In this document: in pieces, positions 44,037 through 52,965 of the stretch
Layout of the letters: every line of letters starts with the position of its first letter
Position numbering within the stretch: position 1 is the first letter of the stretch
Source: Ferrovibrio sp036381655
GTDB lineage: Bacteria; Pseudomonadota; Alphaproteobacteria; Ferrovibrionales; Ferrovibrionaceae
Assembly: GCF_036381655.1 (NCBI RefSeq)
Contig: NZ_DASVCJ010000059.1
Coordinates: 1 to 64,000, forward strand
DNA: 64,000 bases
Reading direction: 5' to 3'
Translations under genes and position numbers: made by a program
Notes under the pieces: generated by a model
Told to the model about the DNA's origin: nothing
Databases searched by the model: none
Seen by the model: only the letters and a program-made list of their open reading frames with translations

Positions 44037-44692
44037 AGATCAAGGACCAGGGCCTGAGCGAGGCCGAGATCAATGCCCGCGCCAACGAGAAGGCGAAGAA
44101 GCGCAAGGAAGTGCGCGATCGGATTCTCGCCACCAAGACGATCGAGAAAGGCCTGCTGATCGTCCATACCGGCAAGGGCAAGGGCAAATCGACCGCCGCC
44201 TTCGGCCTGGCGGTGCGCGCCCTGGGCAACGGCATGAAGGTCGGCATCGTGCAATTCGTCAAAGGCAAATGGGCCACCGGCGAGCGCGTCGTGCTGGAGA
44301 AATTCCCCGAGCAGGTGACGATCAGGACCATGGGCGAAGGCTTCACCTGGGAAACCCAGGACCGCGCCCGCGACATTAGGGCCGCGAAAGCCGCCTGGGA
44401 CGAGGCGCAGCGCATGATCGAGGCCTGCCGGAGCGCCGGCGACGGCGGATCGGGACCGGCCCTCGACCTGCTCGTCCTCGACGAATTGAACATCGTGCTG
44501 CGCTACGATTACCTCGATATCGCCGAGGTCGTCCGCGTACTGCAGAACCGCCCGCCGATGCTGCATATCGTGGTCACCGGCCGCAACGCCAAGCCCGAAT
44601 TGATCGAGGCCGCCGATCTGGTCACCGAAATGACCGAGATCAAGCATCCCTTCCAGGCCGGCGTGAAGGCGCAGAAAGGCATCGAATTCTGA
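44033..44692 (+). CDS. cobO: Cob(I)yrinic acid a,c-diamide adenosyltransferase
   Basis: The 219-aa CobO/BtuR/CobA-type enzyme adds the 5'-deoxyadenosyl group to cob(I)yrinic acid a,c-diamide. The P-loop is HTGKGKGKSTAAFGLAVRAL, followed by GIVQFVKGKWATGER and LLVLDELNIVLRY; it ends NAKPELIEAADLVTEM. Length is within the family range. The start overlaps the cobN stop by 4 bp, so translational coupling is likely. About 100 bp separate it from cbiX. Confidence 0.96.
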   Translation: MKIKDQGLSEAEINARANEKAKKRKEVRDRILATKTIEKGLLIVHTGKGKGKSTAAFGLAVRALGNGMKVGIVQFVKGKWATGERVVLEKFPEQVTIRTMGEGFTWETQDRARDIRAAKAAWDEAQRMIEACRSAGDGGSGPALDLLVLDELNIVLRYDYLDIAEVVRVLQNRPPMLHIVVTGRNAKPELIEAADLVTEMTEIKHPFQAGVKAQKGIEF

Positions 44693-44790
44693 TATGTATC
44701 GTATCGTCATGCCCGCGGCAGCCGGCCTCGCAAGCCGCCGCCTGAACAGCGCCCCGACCGGGCGGCGGCGGCGAGAAGGATGAGGTAACG

Positions 44791-45801
44791 ATGTTCAAGC
44801 TGGAAAAGACCGCAATCATGCTCTGCGGCCATGGCAGCCGCGATGCGCGCGCGATCGCCGAATTCGAGGCGCTGGCGCAGCAGATGAAGCGCCGCCTGCC
44901 TCAATACGACGTCGATTACGGCTTCCTGGAATTCGCCACGCCGATCATCCGCACCGGGCTGGACGCCCTGCGCGCCAAGGGCAATACGAAAATCCTCGCC
45001 CTGCCCGGCATGCTGTTCGCCGCCGGCCATGCCAAGAACGACATCCCGAGCGTGCTGAACCGCTATCAGGCCGAGCATCCGGAGGTGACGATCAGCTATG
45101 GCCGCGATCTGGGCATCGACCTGAAGATGCTGCGCGCCGCCGGCGACCGGGTGCAGCAGGCGCTGGATGCCGCCGGCGCCGGCGCGGCGCGGCATGAAAC
45201 GGCCCTGGTCGTCGTCGGCCGCGGCACCTCCGATCCGGACGCCAATTCCAACATCTCGAAAGTGACGCGCATGCTGTGGGAGGGCTTCGGCTTCGGCTGG
45301 GCCGAGACCGCCTATTCCGGCGTCACCTTCCCGCTGGTCGCGCCGGCCCTGCAGCATGTCGCCCGGCTCGGCTACAGGCGCGTGATCGTCTTCCCCTATT
45401 TCCTGTTCACCGGCATTCTGGTCGAGCGCATCTACGACCATACCGACCAGGTCGCCGCGCAGCATCCCGGGATCGACTTCGTCAAGGCCGGCTATCTGAA
45501 CGATCATCCCCTGGTGCTGGAGGTTCTGGAAGACCGCCTGCAGGAAATCCTCGCCGGCAGCAACAACATGAATTGCCAGATGTGCAAATACCGCGCGCAG
45601 ATGCTCGGCTTCGAGGACGAGGTCGGCCTGGCGCAGGCCAGCCATCACCACCATGTCGAGGGCATCGGCACCGGGCATCACCATCACGAGCACGGCCGCG
45701 ATCATCATCACGATCATCATCACGGCCACGGGCATGATCACGGCCATCACCCCTATCCCCATGCCGACCATCCGCTCGGCCCGAAGACGTTGGCAGGATG
45801 A
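44791..45801 (+). CDS. cbiX: Sirohydrochlorin cobaltochelatase CbiX (long form)
   Basis: The 336-aa two-domain CbiX inserts Co2+ into sirohydrochlorin, the early step of the oxygen-independent route. Metal-site histidines occur in MLCGHGSRDARAI and MLFAAGHAKNDIP. MNCQMCKYRAQMLGFE is the MXCXXC Fe-S motif of CbiXL. The tail (from about residue 288) is extremely His-rich (GHHHHEHGRDHHHDHHHGHG), a metal reservoir. ATGAGG-like SD precedes the start. The stop overlaps cobH. Confidence 0.94.
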   Translation: MFKLEKTAIMLCGHGSRDARAIAEFEALAQQMKRRLPQYDVDYGFLEFATPIIRTGLDALRAKGNTKILALPGMLFAAGHAKNDIPSVLNRYQAEHPEVTISYGRDLGIDLKMLRAAGDRVQQALDAAGAGAARHETALVVVGRGTSDPDANSNISKVTRMLWEGFGFGWAETAYSGVTFPLVAPALQHVARLGYRRVIVFPYFLFTGILVERIYDHTDQVAAQHPGIDFVKAGYLNDHPLVLEVLEDRLQEILAGSNNMNCQMCKYRAQMLGFEDEVGLAQASHHHHVEGIGTGHHHHEHGRDHHHDHHHGHGHDHGHHPYPHADHPLGPKTLAG

Positions 45802-46439
45802 GCGGCTTCGACTATCTGCGCGATCCCGACGCGATCTACCGGCTCTCCTTCGAGATGATCCGCCGCGAGGTGGATCTGTCGCATCTGCCGCCCGGCATCG
45901 ACGAACTGGCGCTGCGCCTGATCCATGCCAGCGCCATGCCCGAGATCCTGCCCGATCTGGTATGGACACCCGGCCTGCCGCGCGCCGTGCATGACGCCCT
46001 GCAGGCCGGCAAGCCGATCCTGAGCGATGTCGACATGGTGGCCTATGGCGTGATCCGCTCGCGGCTGCCGGCCGGCAATGCCGTGCTCAGCTTCCTCAAC
46101 ACGGCGGAAGCGCGCGCCATCGGCCAGGCCAGGCAGATCACCCGCTCGGCCGCCGCGGTCGAGCTGTGGCCGCCGCATCTCGACAATGCCGTGGTGGTGA
46201 TCGGCAACGCGCCGACGGCGCTGTTCCGCCTGCTGGAGCTGCTGGCGGAGGAAGGCGCGCCGAAGCCGGCCGCGATCCTGGGCTTTCCGGTCGGCTTCGT
46301 CGGCGCGGCGGAATCGAAGCAGGCGCTGATCGAGCATGCCGGCGGCATTCCCTTCGCCACGCTGAAAGGCCGGCGCGGCGGCAGCGCCATGGCGGCGGCG
46401 GCGATCAACGCGCTGGCGGCCTGGCGGCCCGAAGCATGA
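45798..46439 (+). CDS. cobH: Precorrin-8X methylmutase
   Basis: The 213-aa CobH/CbiC enzyme moves a methyl group from C11 to C12 to make (hydrogeno)cobyrinic acid. The catalytic His is in LALRLIHASAMPEI (about residue 39), followed by ILSDVDMVAYGVI and the PAAILGFPVGFVGAAESKQAL block. It overlaps cbiX by 4 bp and precedes cobL by 10 bp. Confidence 0.95.
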   Translation: MSGFDYLRDPDAIYRLSFEMIRREVDLSHLPPGIDELALRLIHASAMPEILPDLVWTPGLPRAVHDALQAGKPILSDVDMVAYGVIRSRLPAGNAVLSFLNTAEARAIGQARQITRSAAAVELWPPHLDNAVVVIGNAPTALFRLLELLAEEGAPKPAAILGFPVGFVGAAESKQALIEHAGGIPFATLKGRRGGSAMAAAAINALAAWRPEA

Positions 46440-46449
46440 GAGGGCCGCG

Positions 46450-47649
46450 ATGAGCAGGTGGCTCACGATCGTCGGCATCGGCGAGGACGGGCTGGATGGC
46501 CTGTCGGCGGCGGCGCGCACCCTGATCGACACGGCGGAGATCCTGATCGGCGGCGCGCGGCATCTGGCTTTCGTGCCCGACAGGCCCGGCCAGACGCGGC
46601 TCGCCTGGAGCAGCCCGTTGATGGCCATGGCCGAGCGGATCGGCGAGCATAAGGGCCGCCGCGTCACCGTGCTGGCGAGCGGCGATCCGATGTGGTGCGG
46701 CATCGGCGGCACGCTCGGCCGCTTTGTGCCGGCATCCGAGATGCTGATCCTGCCGCATGCCGGCGCGTTCTCCCTGGCGGCGGCGCGCATGGCCTGGAGC
46801 CTGGACGAGGTGGAATGCCTCACGCTGCATGGCCGGCCGCTGGAGCAGCTTGCGCTCTATCTTTATCCCGGCGCGCGGCTTTTGATCCTGAGCGAGAATG
46901 GCCGAACCCCGGCGGCGGTCGCCGCCTTCCTGGCCAGGCGCGGCTTCGCCAGCGCCGAGATCACCGTGCTGGAGCATATGGGCGGACCGCAGGAAAACGT
47001 CAAAGCCGGCCGCGCCGATCCCTGGCCGCATCCCGCTTGCGCCGATCTCAACACGCTTGCCGTGCAGCTTCGCGACGGGCCGGGCCTGAGCCGCCTGCCC
47101 GGCCTGGACGACGATCTCTATCTGCATGACGGGCAGATCACCAAGCGCGAGGTGCGCGCGGTGACCCTGGCCAAGCTGGCGCCCTGCCCGGGCGATCTGC
47201 TCTGGGATGTCGGCGCCGGCGCCGGTTCGGTCGGCATCGAATGGCTGCGCAGCCATCGCGCCAACCGGGCGATCGCCATCGAGCAGAACGAAAGCCGGCG
47301 CAGCAACATCGCGCAGAATGCGGCGGCGCTGGGCGTGCCGCAGCTCGAAATCAGGGCCGGCAGCGTGCCGGCGGCGCTGGACGGCCTGCCGGCGCCGGAC
47401 GCCATCTTCATCGGCGGCGGCATCCTGACGGATGGCCTGGTCGAGCGCTGCTGGAACGCGCTGAAGCCGGGCGGGCGGCTGGTCGCCAATGTGGTGACGA
47501 TGGAAGGCGAAGCGGCCGTCGCGGCGGCGCGGCGCGCCTATGGCGGCGACCTTGCGCGGCTCGGCGTGCAGCGCGCCGAACCAGTCGGCCGCTATCATGG
47601 CTGGTACGCGATGATGCCGGTCACGCAATGGAACACCGTGAAGGAATGA
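46450..47649 (+). CDS. cobL: Precorrin-6Y C5,15-methyltransferase (CbiE-CbiT fusion)
   Basis: The 399-aa bifunctional enzyme has an N-terminal CbiE-like tetrapyrrole methylase (WLTIVGIGEDGLDGLSAAA, VLASGDPMWCGIG, LPHAGAFSLAAARMAW) and a C-terminal CbiT-like decarboxylating methyltransferase (LLWDVGAGAGSVGIEWLRS, PDAIFIGGGILTDG). Together they methylate C5 and C15 and remove the acetate at C12. Order and fusion are as in CobL. Confidence 0.95.
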   Translation: MSRWLTIVGIGEDGLDGLSAAARTLIDTAEILIGGARHLAFVPDRPGQTRLAWSSPLMAMAERIGEHKGRRVTVLASGDPMWCGIGGTLGRFVPASEMLILPHAGAFSLAAARMAWSLDEVECLTLHGRPLEQLALYLYPGARLLILSENGRTPAAVAAFLARRGFASAEITVLEHMGGPQENVKAGRADPWPHPACADLNTLAVQLRDGPGLSRLPGLDDDLYLHDGQITKREVRAVTLAKLAPCPGDLLWDVGAGAGSVGIEWLRSHRANRAIAIEQNESRRSNIAQNAAALGVPQLEIRAGSVPAALDGLPAPDAIFIGGGILTDGLVERCWNALKPGGRLVANVVTMEGEAAVAAARRAYGGDLARLGVQRAEPVGRYHGWYAMMPVTQWNTVKE

Positions 47650-47656
47650 GTCCGGT

Positions 47657-48376
47657 ATGAGCGGAAAAGTCTTCGGCCTCGGCATCGGCCCCGGCGATCC
47701 CGAGCTGATCACGGTGAAGGCGCTGCGCCTGTTGCGCGCGGCGCAGATCGTCGCCTATCCCGCGCCCGAAGAGGGCGAAAGCCTGGCGCGCGGCATCGTG
47801 GCGCCGCATCTGCCCGGCGGGCAGATCGAGATCGCCATCCGCATGCCGCTGGCCGCCGAGCGCTTTCCCGCCCAGGCGGTCTACGACAAAGCGGCCGCCG
47901 AACTGGGCGCGCATCTCGATGCCGGCCGCGACGTCGCCGTGCTCTGCGAGGGCGATCCGTTCTTCTACGGCTCGTTCATGTATCTGTTCGGCCGCATGGC
48001 GGAACGCTACCCGGTCGAGGTGGTGCCCGGCGTCTCCTCGCTGACCGCCTGCGCCGCCGCGCTGGGCCATCCTCTGGCGGCGCGCAACGACGTGCTGAGC
48101 GTCATCCCGGCGCCGCTGGACAACGACGCCATCGCGGCGCGCCTGGCGGCGAGCGACGCCGCCGCCATATTGAAGCTCGGCCGCCACGGCCCGCGCATCG
48201 TCGGCCTGCTCAAGCGGCTCGGCCTCGCCGGCCGCGCGCATTACATCGAACGCGCCACCATGGCGACGCAGCGCATCCTGCCGCTGGAACAGGTGACGCC
48301 GGAAAGCATTCCCTATTTCGCCATGATCCTGATCCACAAGCAGGGCGAAGCCCATTTCAGGGAGCCGGCGCGATGA
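47657..48376 (+). CDS. cobI: Precorrin-2 / cobalt-precorrin-2 C20-methyltransferase
   Basis: The 239-aa tetrapyrrole methylase has GLGIGPGDPELITVKALRLL at the start, VAVLCEGDPFFYGSFMYLF in the middle and VVPGVSSLTACAAALGHPL. It adds the methyl group at C20. Whether the substrate carries cobalt (CbiL role) or not (CobI role) depends on which chelatase acts first; CbiX next door suggests the cobalt form. It overlaps the next gene by 4 bp. Confidence 0.94.
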   Translation: MSGKVFGLGIGPGDPELITVKALRLLRAAQIVAYPAPEEGESLARGIVAPHLPGGQIEIAIRMPLAAERFPAQAVYDKAAAELGAHLDAGRDVAVLCEGDPFFYGSFMYLFGRMAERYPVEVVPGVSSLTACAAALGHPLAARNDVLSVIPAPLDNDAIAARLAASDAAAILKLGRHGPRIVGLLKRLGLAGRAHYIERATMATQRILPLEQVTPESIPYFAMILIHKQGEAHFREPAR

Positions 48377-50175
48377 ACGGAAAGCCCGCTCTCGTCCTGC
48401 TCACGCCGCAGGCGCGGCCGGCGGCGCAATTGCTGATGCAGGCCTTCCCGGCCTGGGAGGCCTATGCGCCCGACGATGCCGCCCTGCCGCATGCCCTGCC
48501 GCTCGGCAAGGCGGCCGACACCATCGCCGTGCTGTTCGGGCAGGGCCGGCCGGTGATCGGGCTATGCGCCGCCGGAATTCTCATCCGCGCGGTGGCGCCG
48601 CTGCTCGCCGATAAGACGCGCGAGCCGCCGCTGATCGCCGTCGCGCAGGACGGCTCCAGCGTCGTTCCGCTGCTCGGCGGCCATCACGGCGCCAATCTGC
48701 TGGCGCGGCGCATCGCCCATCTGCTGCAGGGCCATGCCGCCATCACCACCGCCGGCGATCTCGCCTTCGGCCTCGGCATGGACGAGCCGCCAAAGGGCTA
48801 TGCGCTGGCCAATCCGGAGGATGCCAAGGCCTTCATGGCGGCCCTGCTGCGCGGCGGCAAGGTCAGACTGGACGGCGACGCGCCCTGGCTGGAGCGCAGC
48901 AACCTGCCCTTCGATCAGGAGAAGGGCGCGCTGCGCATCGCGGTGACGCACAGGGCCGAAGAGGGCGGCGCGGCGAAGCTGGTCTACCATCCGCGCGTCC
49001 TGAGCATCGGCGTCGGCTGCGAGCGCGGCACCTCGCCGGTCGAGCTGATCCGCCTGGTGCAGACCACGCTCGACGCGCATGGCCTGGCGCGCGAGGCGAT
49101 CGCCGGCCTGTATTCGCTCGATCTGAAATCCGACGAGCCGGCGATGCAGGAACTGGCGCGCTGGCTGGACGTGCCGATCCGCTTCTTCGATGCGCAGAGC
49201 CTGGAACGCGAAACGCCGCGGCTGGCCAATCCCTCCGCGACGGTCTTCGCCGAGGTCGGCTGCCATGGCGTCGCCGAGGCCGCCGCGCTCGCCGCCGCCG
49301 GGCCGCAGGCGCGGCTGATCGTGCCGAAGGTGAAGGCGCAGCGCGCGACCTGCGCCATCGCCCTGGCGCCGGCGCCCTTCGACGGCGCGGCCTGCGGCCT
49401 GCCGCGCGGCGCGCTGCATGTCGTCGGCACCGGGCCGGGCGATGCCGGCCGGCTGACGCCGGAAGCGCGCGCGGCGCTGAGCGAGGCGAGCGACTGGGTC
49501 GGCTATGGCCTGTATCTCGATCTCTATCCCGAACTGGCCGGCGGCAAGAGCCTGCACCGCTTCGAACTGGGCCAGGAGGAGCAGCGCGTGCGCGCCGCGC
49601 TCGATCTGGCCGCAGGGGGCCGGCGCGTGGCGCTGGTCTGCTCGGGCGATCCCGGCATCTATGCGATGGCAACCCTGGTCTTCGAGCTTCTGCAGGCCGA
49701 GCCGGCGCGCCGGGACTGGCAGCGCATCGCCATCGAGGTGCTGCCCGGCGTCTCCGCCATGCAGGCGGCGGCGGCGAAATCCGGCGCGCCGCTGGGCCAC
49801 GATTTCTGCGCCATTTCGCTGTCCGACCTGCTGACGCCGCTGGACATGATCCTGCAGCGCGTGCAGGCGGCGGCGCAGGGCGATTTCGTCGTCGCCTTCT
49901 ACAATCCGGTCTCGCAGCGCCGCAAGGAACAGCTGGCAATGGCGCGCGACATCCTGCTGCAGCATCGCGCGGCCGGAACGCCGGTGGTGCTGGCGCGCAA
50001 TCTGGGCCGCGAGGGCGAGCGCATCGCGCTGACCACGCTGGGCGAACTCGATGTCGGGAAGGTCGACATGCTGACCGTGGTGCTGGTCGGCAGCAATGCA
50101 AGCCGCGCGCTGGAACTGCCCAATGGCCGCCGCTTCGTCTATACGCCGCGCGGCTACGAGAAGAAGCGCCAATGA
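48373..50175 (+). CDS. cobJ: CbiG - CobJ/CbiH fusion (ring contraction)
   Basis: The 600-aa fusion has an N-terminal CbiG part (about 1-345: PVIGLCAAGILIRAVAPLLADK, HHGANLLARRIAHLLQG, and the C-terminal VLSIGVGCERGTSPVELIRLV with VFAEVGCHGVAEAAAL). The C-terminal CobJ/CbiH methylase spans about 350-600: LHVVGTGPGDAGRLTPEARAAL, LVCSGDPGIYAMATLVFELL, VLPGVSAMQAAAAKSGAPLGHDF. CbiG opens the lactone and releases acetaldehyde; CbiH methylates C17. The fusion implies the oxygen-independent mode. It overlaps cobI by 4 bp. Confidence 0.93.
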   Translation: MNGKPALVLLTPQARPAAQLLMQAFPAWEAYAPDDAALPHALPLGKAADTIAVLFGQGRPVIGLCAAGILIRAVAPLLADKTREPPLIAVAQDGSSVVPLLGGHHGANLLARRIAHLLQGHAAITTAGDLAFGLGMDEPPKGYALANPEDAKAFMAALLRGGKVRLDGDAPWLERSNLPFDQEKGALRIAVTHRAEEGGAAKLVYHPRVLSIGVGCERGTSPVELIRLVQTTLDAHGLAREAIAGLYSLDLKSDEPAMQELARWLDVPIRFFDAQSLERETPRLANPSATVFAEVGCHGVAEAAALAAAGPQARLIVPKVKAQRATCAIALAPAPFDGAACGLPRGALHVVGTGPGDAGRLTPEARAALSEASDWVGYGLYLDLYPELAGGKSLHRFELGQEEQRVRAALDLAAGGRRVALVCSGDPGIYAMATLVFELLQAEPARRDWQRIAIEVLPGVSAMQAAAAKSGAPLGHDFCAISLSDLLTPLDMILQRVQAAAQGDFVVAFYNPVSQRRKEQLAMARDILLQHRAAGTPVVLARNLGREGERIALTTLGELDVGKVDMLTVVLVGSNASRALELPNGRRFVYTPRGYEKKRQ

Positions 50176-50188
50176 GCGGCGGCAGCCC

Positions 50189-50971
50189 ATGACGGTTCAT
50201 TTCATCGGCGCCGGGCCGGGCGCGCCGGACCTGATCACCCTGCGCGGCGCCGAACTGATCCGGCGCTGTCCGGTCTGCCTCTATGCCGGCTCGCTGGTGC
50301 CGCAGGAGGTGGTCGCGCTGGCGCCGCCGGATGCCCGCGTGATCGACACCGCGCCGCTCAACCTCGACGAGATCATGGCCGGGATCCAGGCGGCGCATGC
50401 GCAAGGCCTCGACGTCGCCCGCGTGCATTCGGGCGATCCCTCGCTCTACGGCGCCATCGCCGAGCAGATCCGGCGGCTCAAGGCGCTCGGCATTCCCTAC
50501 ACGATCACGCCGGGTGTGCCGGCCTTCGCCGCCGCCGCCGCCGCCCTGCAGACCGAGCTGACCCTGCCGGAGATCGCGCAATCCGTTGTGCTGACGCGGA
50601 CGGCGATGAAATCCTCCGACATGCCGCCGGGCGAGACGCTGGAGAATTTCGCCCGCACCGGCGCGACCCTGGCGATTCACCTCTCCATCCGCAATATCCG
50701 CCATGTGGTGGCGGCGCTGACGCCGCATTACGGCGCCGATTGCCCGGTCGCCGTGGTGGTGCGCGCAAGCTGGCCGGACCAGCAAATCATCCGCGGCGCG
50801 CTGCACGACATCGCCGCCCAGGTGCGGGCGGCGAAGATCACGCGCACGGCGCTGATCCTGGTCGGCCGCGTGCTGGCCGAGGACGCCGCGTTCCGCGACA
50901 GCGCGCTGTACGATCCGCAGCATGTGCATGTGCTGCGGCCGGGCAGGAAGGCGAAGAAGGCAAAATCCTGA
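50189..50971 (+). CDS. cobM: Precorrin-4 C11-methyltransferase
   Basis: The 260-aa CobM/CbiF enzyme has VHFIGAGPGAPDLITLRGAEL at the start, VCLYAGSLVPQEVVALAP, VARVHSGDPSLYGAIAEQI and ITPGVPAFAAAAAAL. It methylates C11. The end is Lys-rich. ATG 50189 follows GGCGGCAG; it is 13 bp after cobJ. The gene closes the long plus-strand operon, with cobK convergent 34 bp away. Confidence 0.95.
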   Translation: MTVHFIGAGPGAPDLITLRGAELIRRCPVCLYAGSLVPQEVVALAPPDARVIDTAPLNLDEIMAGIQAAHAQGLDVARVHSGDPSLYGAIAEQIRRLKALGIPYTITPGVPAFAAAAAALQTELTLPEIAQSVVLTRTAMKSSDMPPGETLENFARTGATLAIHLSIRNIRHVVAALTPHYGADCPVAVVVRASWPDQQIIRGALHDIAAQVRAAKITRTALILVGRVLAEDAAFRDSALYDPQHVHVLRPGRKAKKAKS

Positions 50972-51005
50972 TCGCTCATTCCCGCGTCAGCGGCGAACGC
51001 AACCT

Positions 51006-51794
51006 CTACACCGCGTTGATATTGATCCAGGCGAGCGCGGCGCCGACCGAATCGAGCACCTCGCCCGGCGGCAGCGGCGGCCGTTCGATCATCAGCACCG
51101 GCAGGCGCAATTCGGCGGCGGCGGCGATCTTGCCGGCGGCGCCGCCGGAATTCTTGGTCACCAGCAGATCGATGCCGTGCTTCTGCATCAGTTCCTTCTC
51201 GGCCTCCGGCGCGAACGGTCCGCGGCCGAGCACGAGCTCGCCGGGCGGCAGCGGCACGCCGCCATCGTCCGGCGGATCGATCATGCGGCTAAGGAACCAT
51301 TTGGCGCCGCCGTTGCGCGCCGCGCCGTCCGCTATGGCCTGGCCGAGCGGAACGAACGCGCCGATCTCCTGGCGGCCGAGCGTGAGGAAGATGCGCTGCG
51401 CCGGATGGAAGCGCAGGAAGATCGCCGCCGCGGTGACGCTCGGCATCATGGTCCAGCGATCGCCCGGCGAGGGCGCCCAAGGCGGCCGCACCAGCTTGGC
51501 GCGCGGAATGCTGGTTTCGGCGCAGGCGCGATAGGCGTTGTTCGCCATCTGCGCCGCAAAGGGATGCGTCGCGTCCAGCACCAGATCGATCGCCTCGTTG
51601 ATCAGAAAGGTCGTCAGCCCCGGCACGCCGCCGAAGCCGCCGACGCGCACCCGGCCGGGCGGCAGCACCGGATCGCCGGTGCGGCCGGCCAGCGAGGAAA
51701 TGCACTCGACGCGGCCATGGCCGTCCAGCTCGCGCGCCAGCCGCAGCGCCTCGCCGGTGCCGCCGAGCAGCAGAAGTTTGCGTTTCCTAGCCAT
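51006..51794 (-). CDS. cobK: Precorrin-6A reductase
   Basis: The 262-aa CobK/CbiJ enzyme reduces precorrin-6A with NADPH. The dinucleotide loop is KLLLLGGTGEALRLARELDG, followed by INEAIDLVLDATHPFAAQMANNA, FLTLGRQEIGAF and LLVTKNSGGAAGKIAAAAEL. Its start overlaps the cbiD stop by 8 bp on the same strand, so both are in one small operon opposite the main one. Confidence 0.95.
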   Translation of the reverse strand: MARKRKLLLLGGTGEALRLARELDGHGRVECISSLAGRTGDPVLPPGRVRVGGFGGVPGLTTFLINEAIDLVLDATHPFAAQMANNAYRACAETSIPRAKLVRPPWAPSPGDRWTMMPSVTAAAIFLRFHPAQRIFLTLGRQEIGAFVPLGQAIADGAARNGGAKWFLSRMIDPPDDGGVPLPPGELVLGRGPFAPEAEKELMQKHGIDLLVTKNSGGAAGKIAAAAELRLPVLMIERPPLPPGEVLDSVGAALAWININAV

Positions 51795-52920
51795 TTTCGC
51801 CTTCCGTGTCGCAGCGGCCTACGATATGGCCCGCCCGGTCGATGGCGACAACGTCGATGGCGATTTGCGCCGGCGCGGCGATGGCGCGCGCGGTGCGGGC
51901 GGCCCTGGCCGCGACATGATCGCCGAGCGGCAGGCCGGCGGCCTGCGCCAGTTCCAGCACCTCCAGCGCGGTATTGGCCTTATACGCCCGCTGCAGCAGC
52001 GCGGCATCGGCGCCCAGTTCGCCCAGCCAGGCGGCCAGCTCCCCGCGATCCACCTGGCTGCGGCCGGAATGCAGGTCCATCTGGCCCTGCGCCAGCTTGA
52101 CCAGCTTGGCGAAGCCGCCGCCGATGGTCAGCCGCGGCACCGGATGCCGGCGCAGATATTTCAGCAGCGCGCCGGCGAAATCGCCCATGTCGAGCAGGGC
52201 CAGCTCGGGCAGGCCATGCAGCTTCTGCACGACGGCTTCCGAGGTCGAGCCGGTGCAGCCGGCGACATGCGTCAATCCGGCGGCGCGGGCGACATCGACG
52301 CCGCGATGGATCGAATGGATCCAGGCCGAGCAGGAAAACGGCACGACGATGCCGGTGGTTCCCAGGATGCTGAGGCCGCCGAGGATGCCGAGCCGGGGAT
52401 TCCAGGTCCGCTTCGCCAGTTCCGCGCCGTTCGCCACGCCGATCTCGATCTCGACATCGCCGGGATCGCGATGCACCGCCGCCAGCTCGCCGACCACGGC
52501 GCGCATCATCTGGCGCGGCACCGGATTGATCGCCGGCTCGCCCGGCGGCAGCGGCAGGCCGGCGCGGGTGACGATGCCAACGCCTTCGCCCGCCCGGAAC
52601 ACCACGCCGGCGCCCGCCGGCGCGCGGCGCACGCGGCTCGTGATCAGCGCCTGATGCGTCACGTCCGGATCGTCGCCGGCATCCTTGACGATGCCGGCCT
52701 CGGCCCAGGCGCCGCGCTCGTCCTCGCCGCGGCGCTCGACGGCCAGCGCGAAGCTCGGCTGCTCGCCCTTGGGCAGCGTGATCTGCACCGGATCGGGAAA
52801 ATCGCCGGTCAGCAGCGCCGCATAGGCGGCCTTGGTGGCGGCGGTGGCGCAGGCGCCGGTGGTCCAGCCGCGCCGCAGCGCGCCCAGCGGCGGCGTCATC
52901 TCGACAGAGCTTTGTGACAT
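51787..52920 (-). CDS. cbiD: Cobalt-precorrin-5B (C1)-methyltransferase
   Basis: The 377-aa CbiD enzyme has the conserved opening LRRGWTTGACATAATKAAYAAL and later VGIVTRAGLPLPPGEPAINPVPR, the block GILGGLSILGTTGIVVPFSC and TGSTSEAVVQKLHGLPELAL. It methylates C1 after deacylation by CbiG, in place of CobF. ATG 52920 was chosen: the longer open frame upstream overlaps cobA and is not conserved-looking. It is divergent from cobA with only 45 bp between starts, so the two promoters overlap. Confidence 0.95.
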   Translation of the reverse strand: MSQSSVEMTPPLGALRRGWTTGACATAATKAAYAALLTGDFPDPVQITLPKGEQPSFALAVERRGEDERGAWAEAGIVKDAGDDPDVTHQALITSRVRRAPAGAGVVFRAGEGVGIVTRAGLPLPPGEPAINPVPRQMMRAVVGELAAVHRDPGDVEIEIGVANGAELAKRTWNPRLGILGGLSILGTTGIVVPFSCSAWIHSIHRGVDVARAAGLTHVAGCTGSTSEAVVQKLHGLPELALLDMGDFAGALLKYLRRHPVPRLTIGGGFAKLVKLAQGQMDLHSGRSQVDRGELAAWLGELGADAALLQRAYKANTALEVLELAQAAGLPLGDHVAARAARTARAIAAPAQIAIDVVAIDRAGHIVGRCDTEGENG

Positions 52921-52965
52921 GGCCGGGAAGTATACACGTTGGGCCCTGCGGTGTACCTTGCCGAT

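Noticed and set aside
45655..45785. A CRISPR-like or simple DNA repeat (CATCAC runs)
   Set aside because: It is coding sequence for the His-rich tail of CbiX; codons alternate CAT and CAC and there is no spacer-repeat structure.
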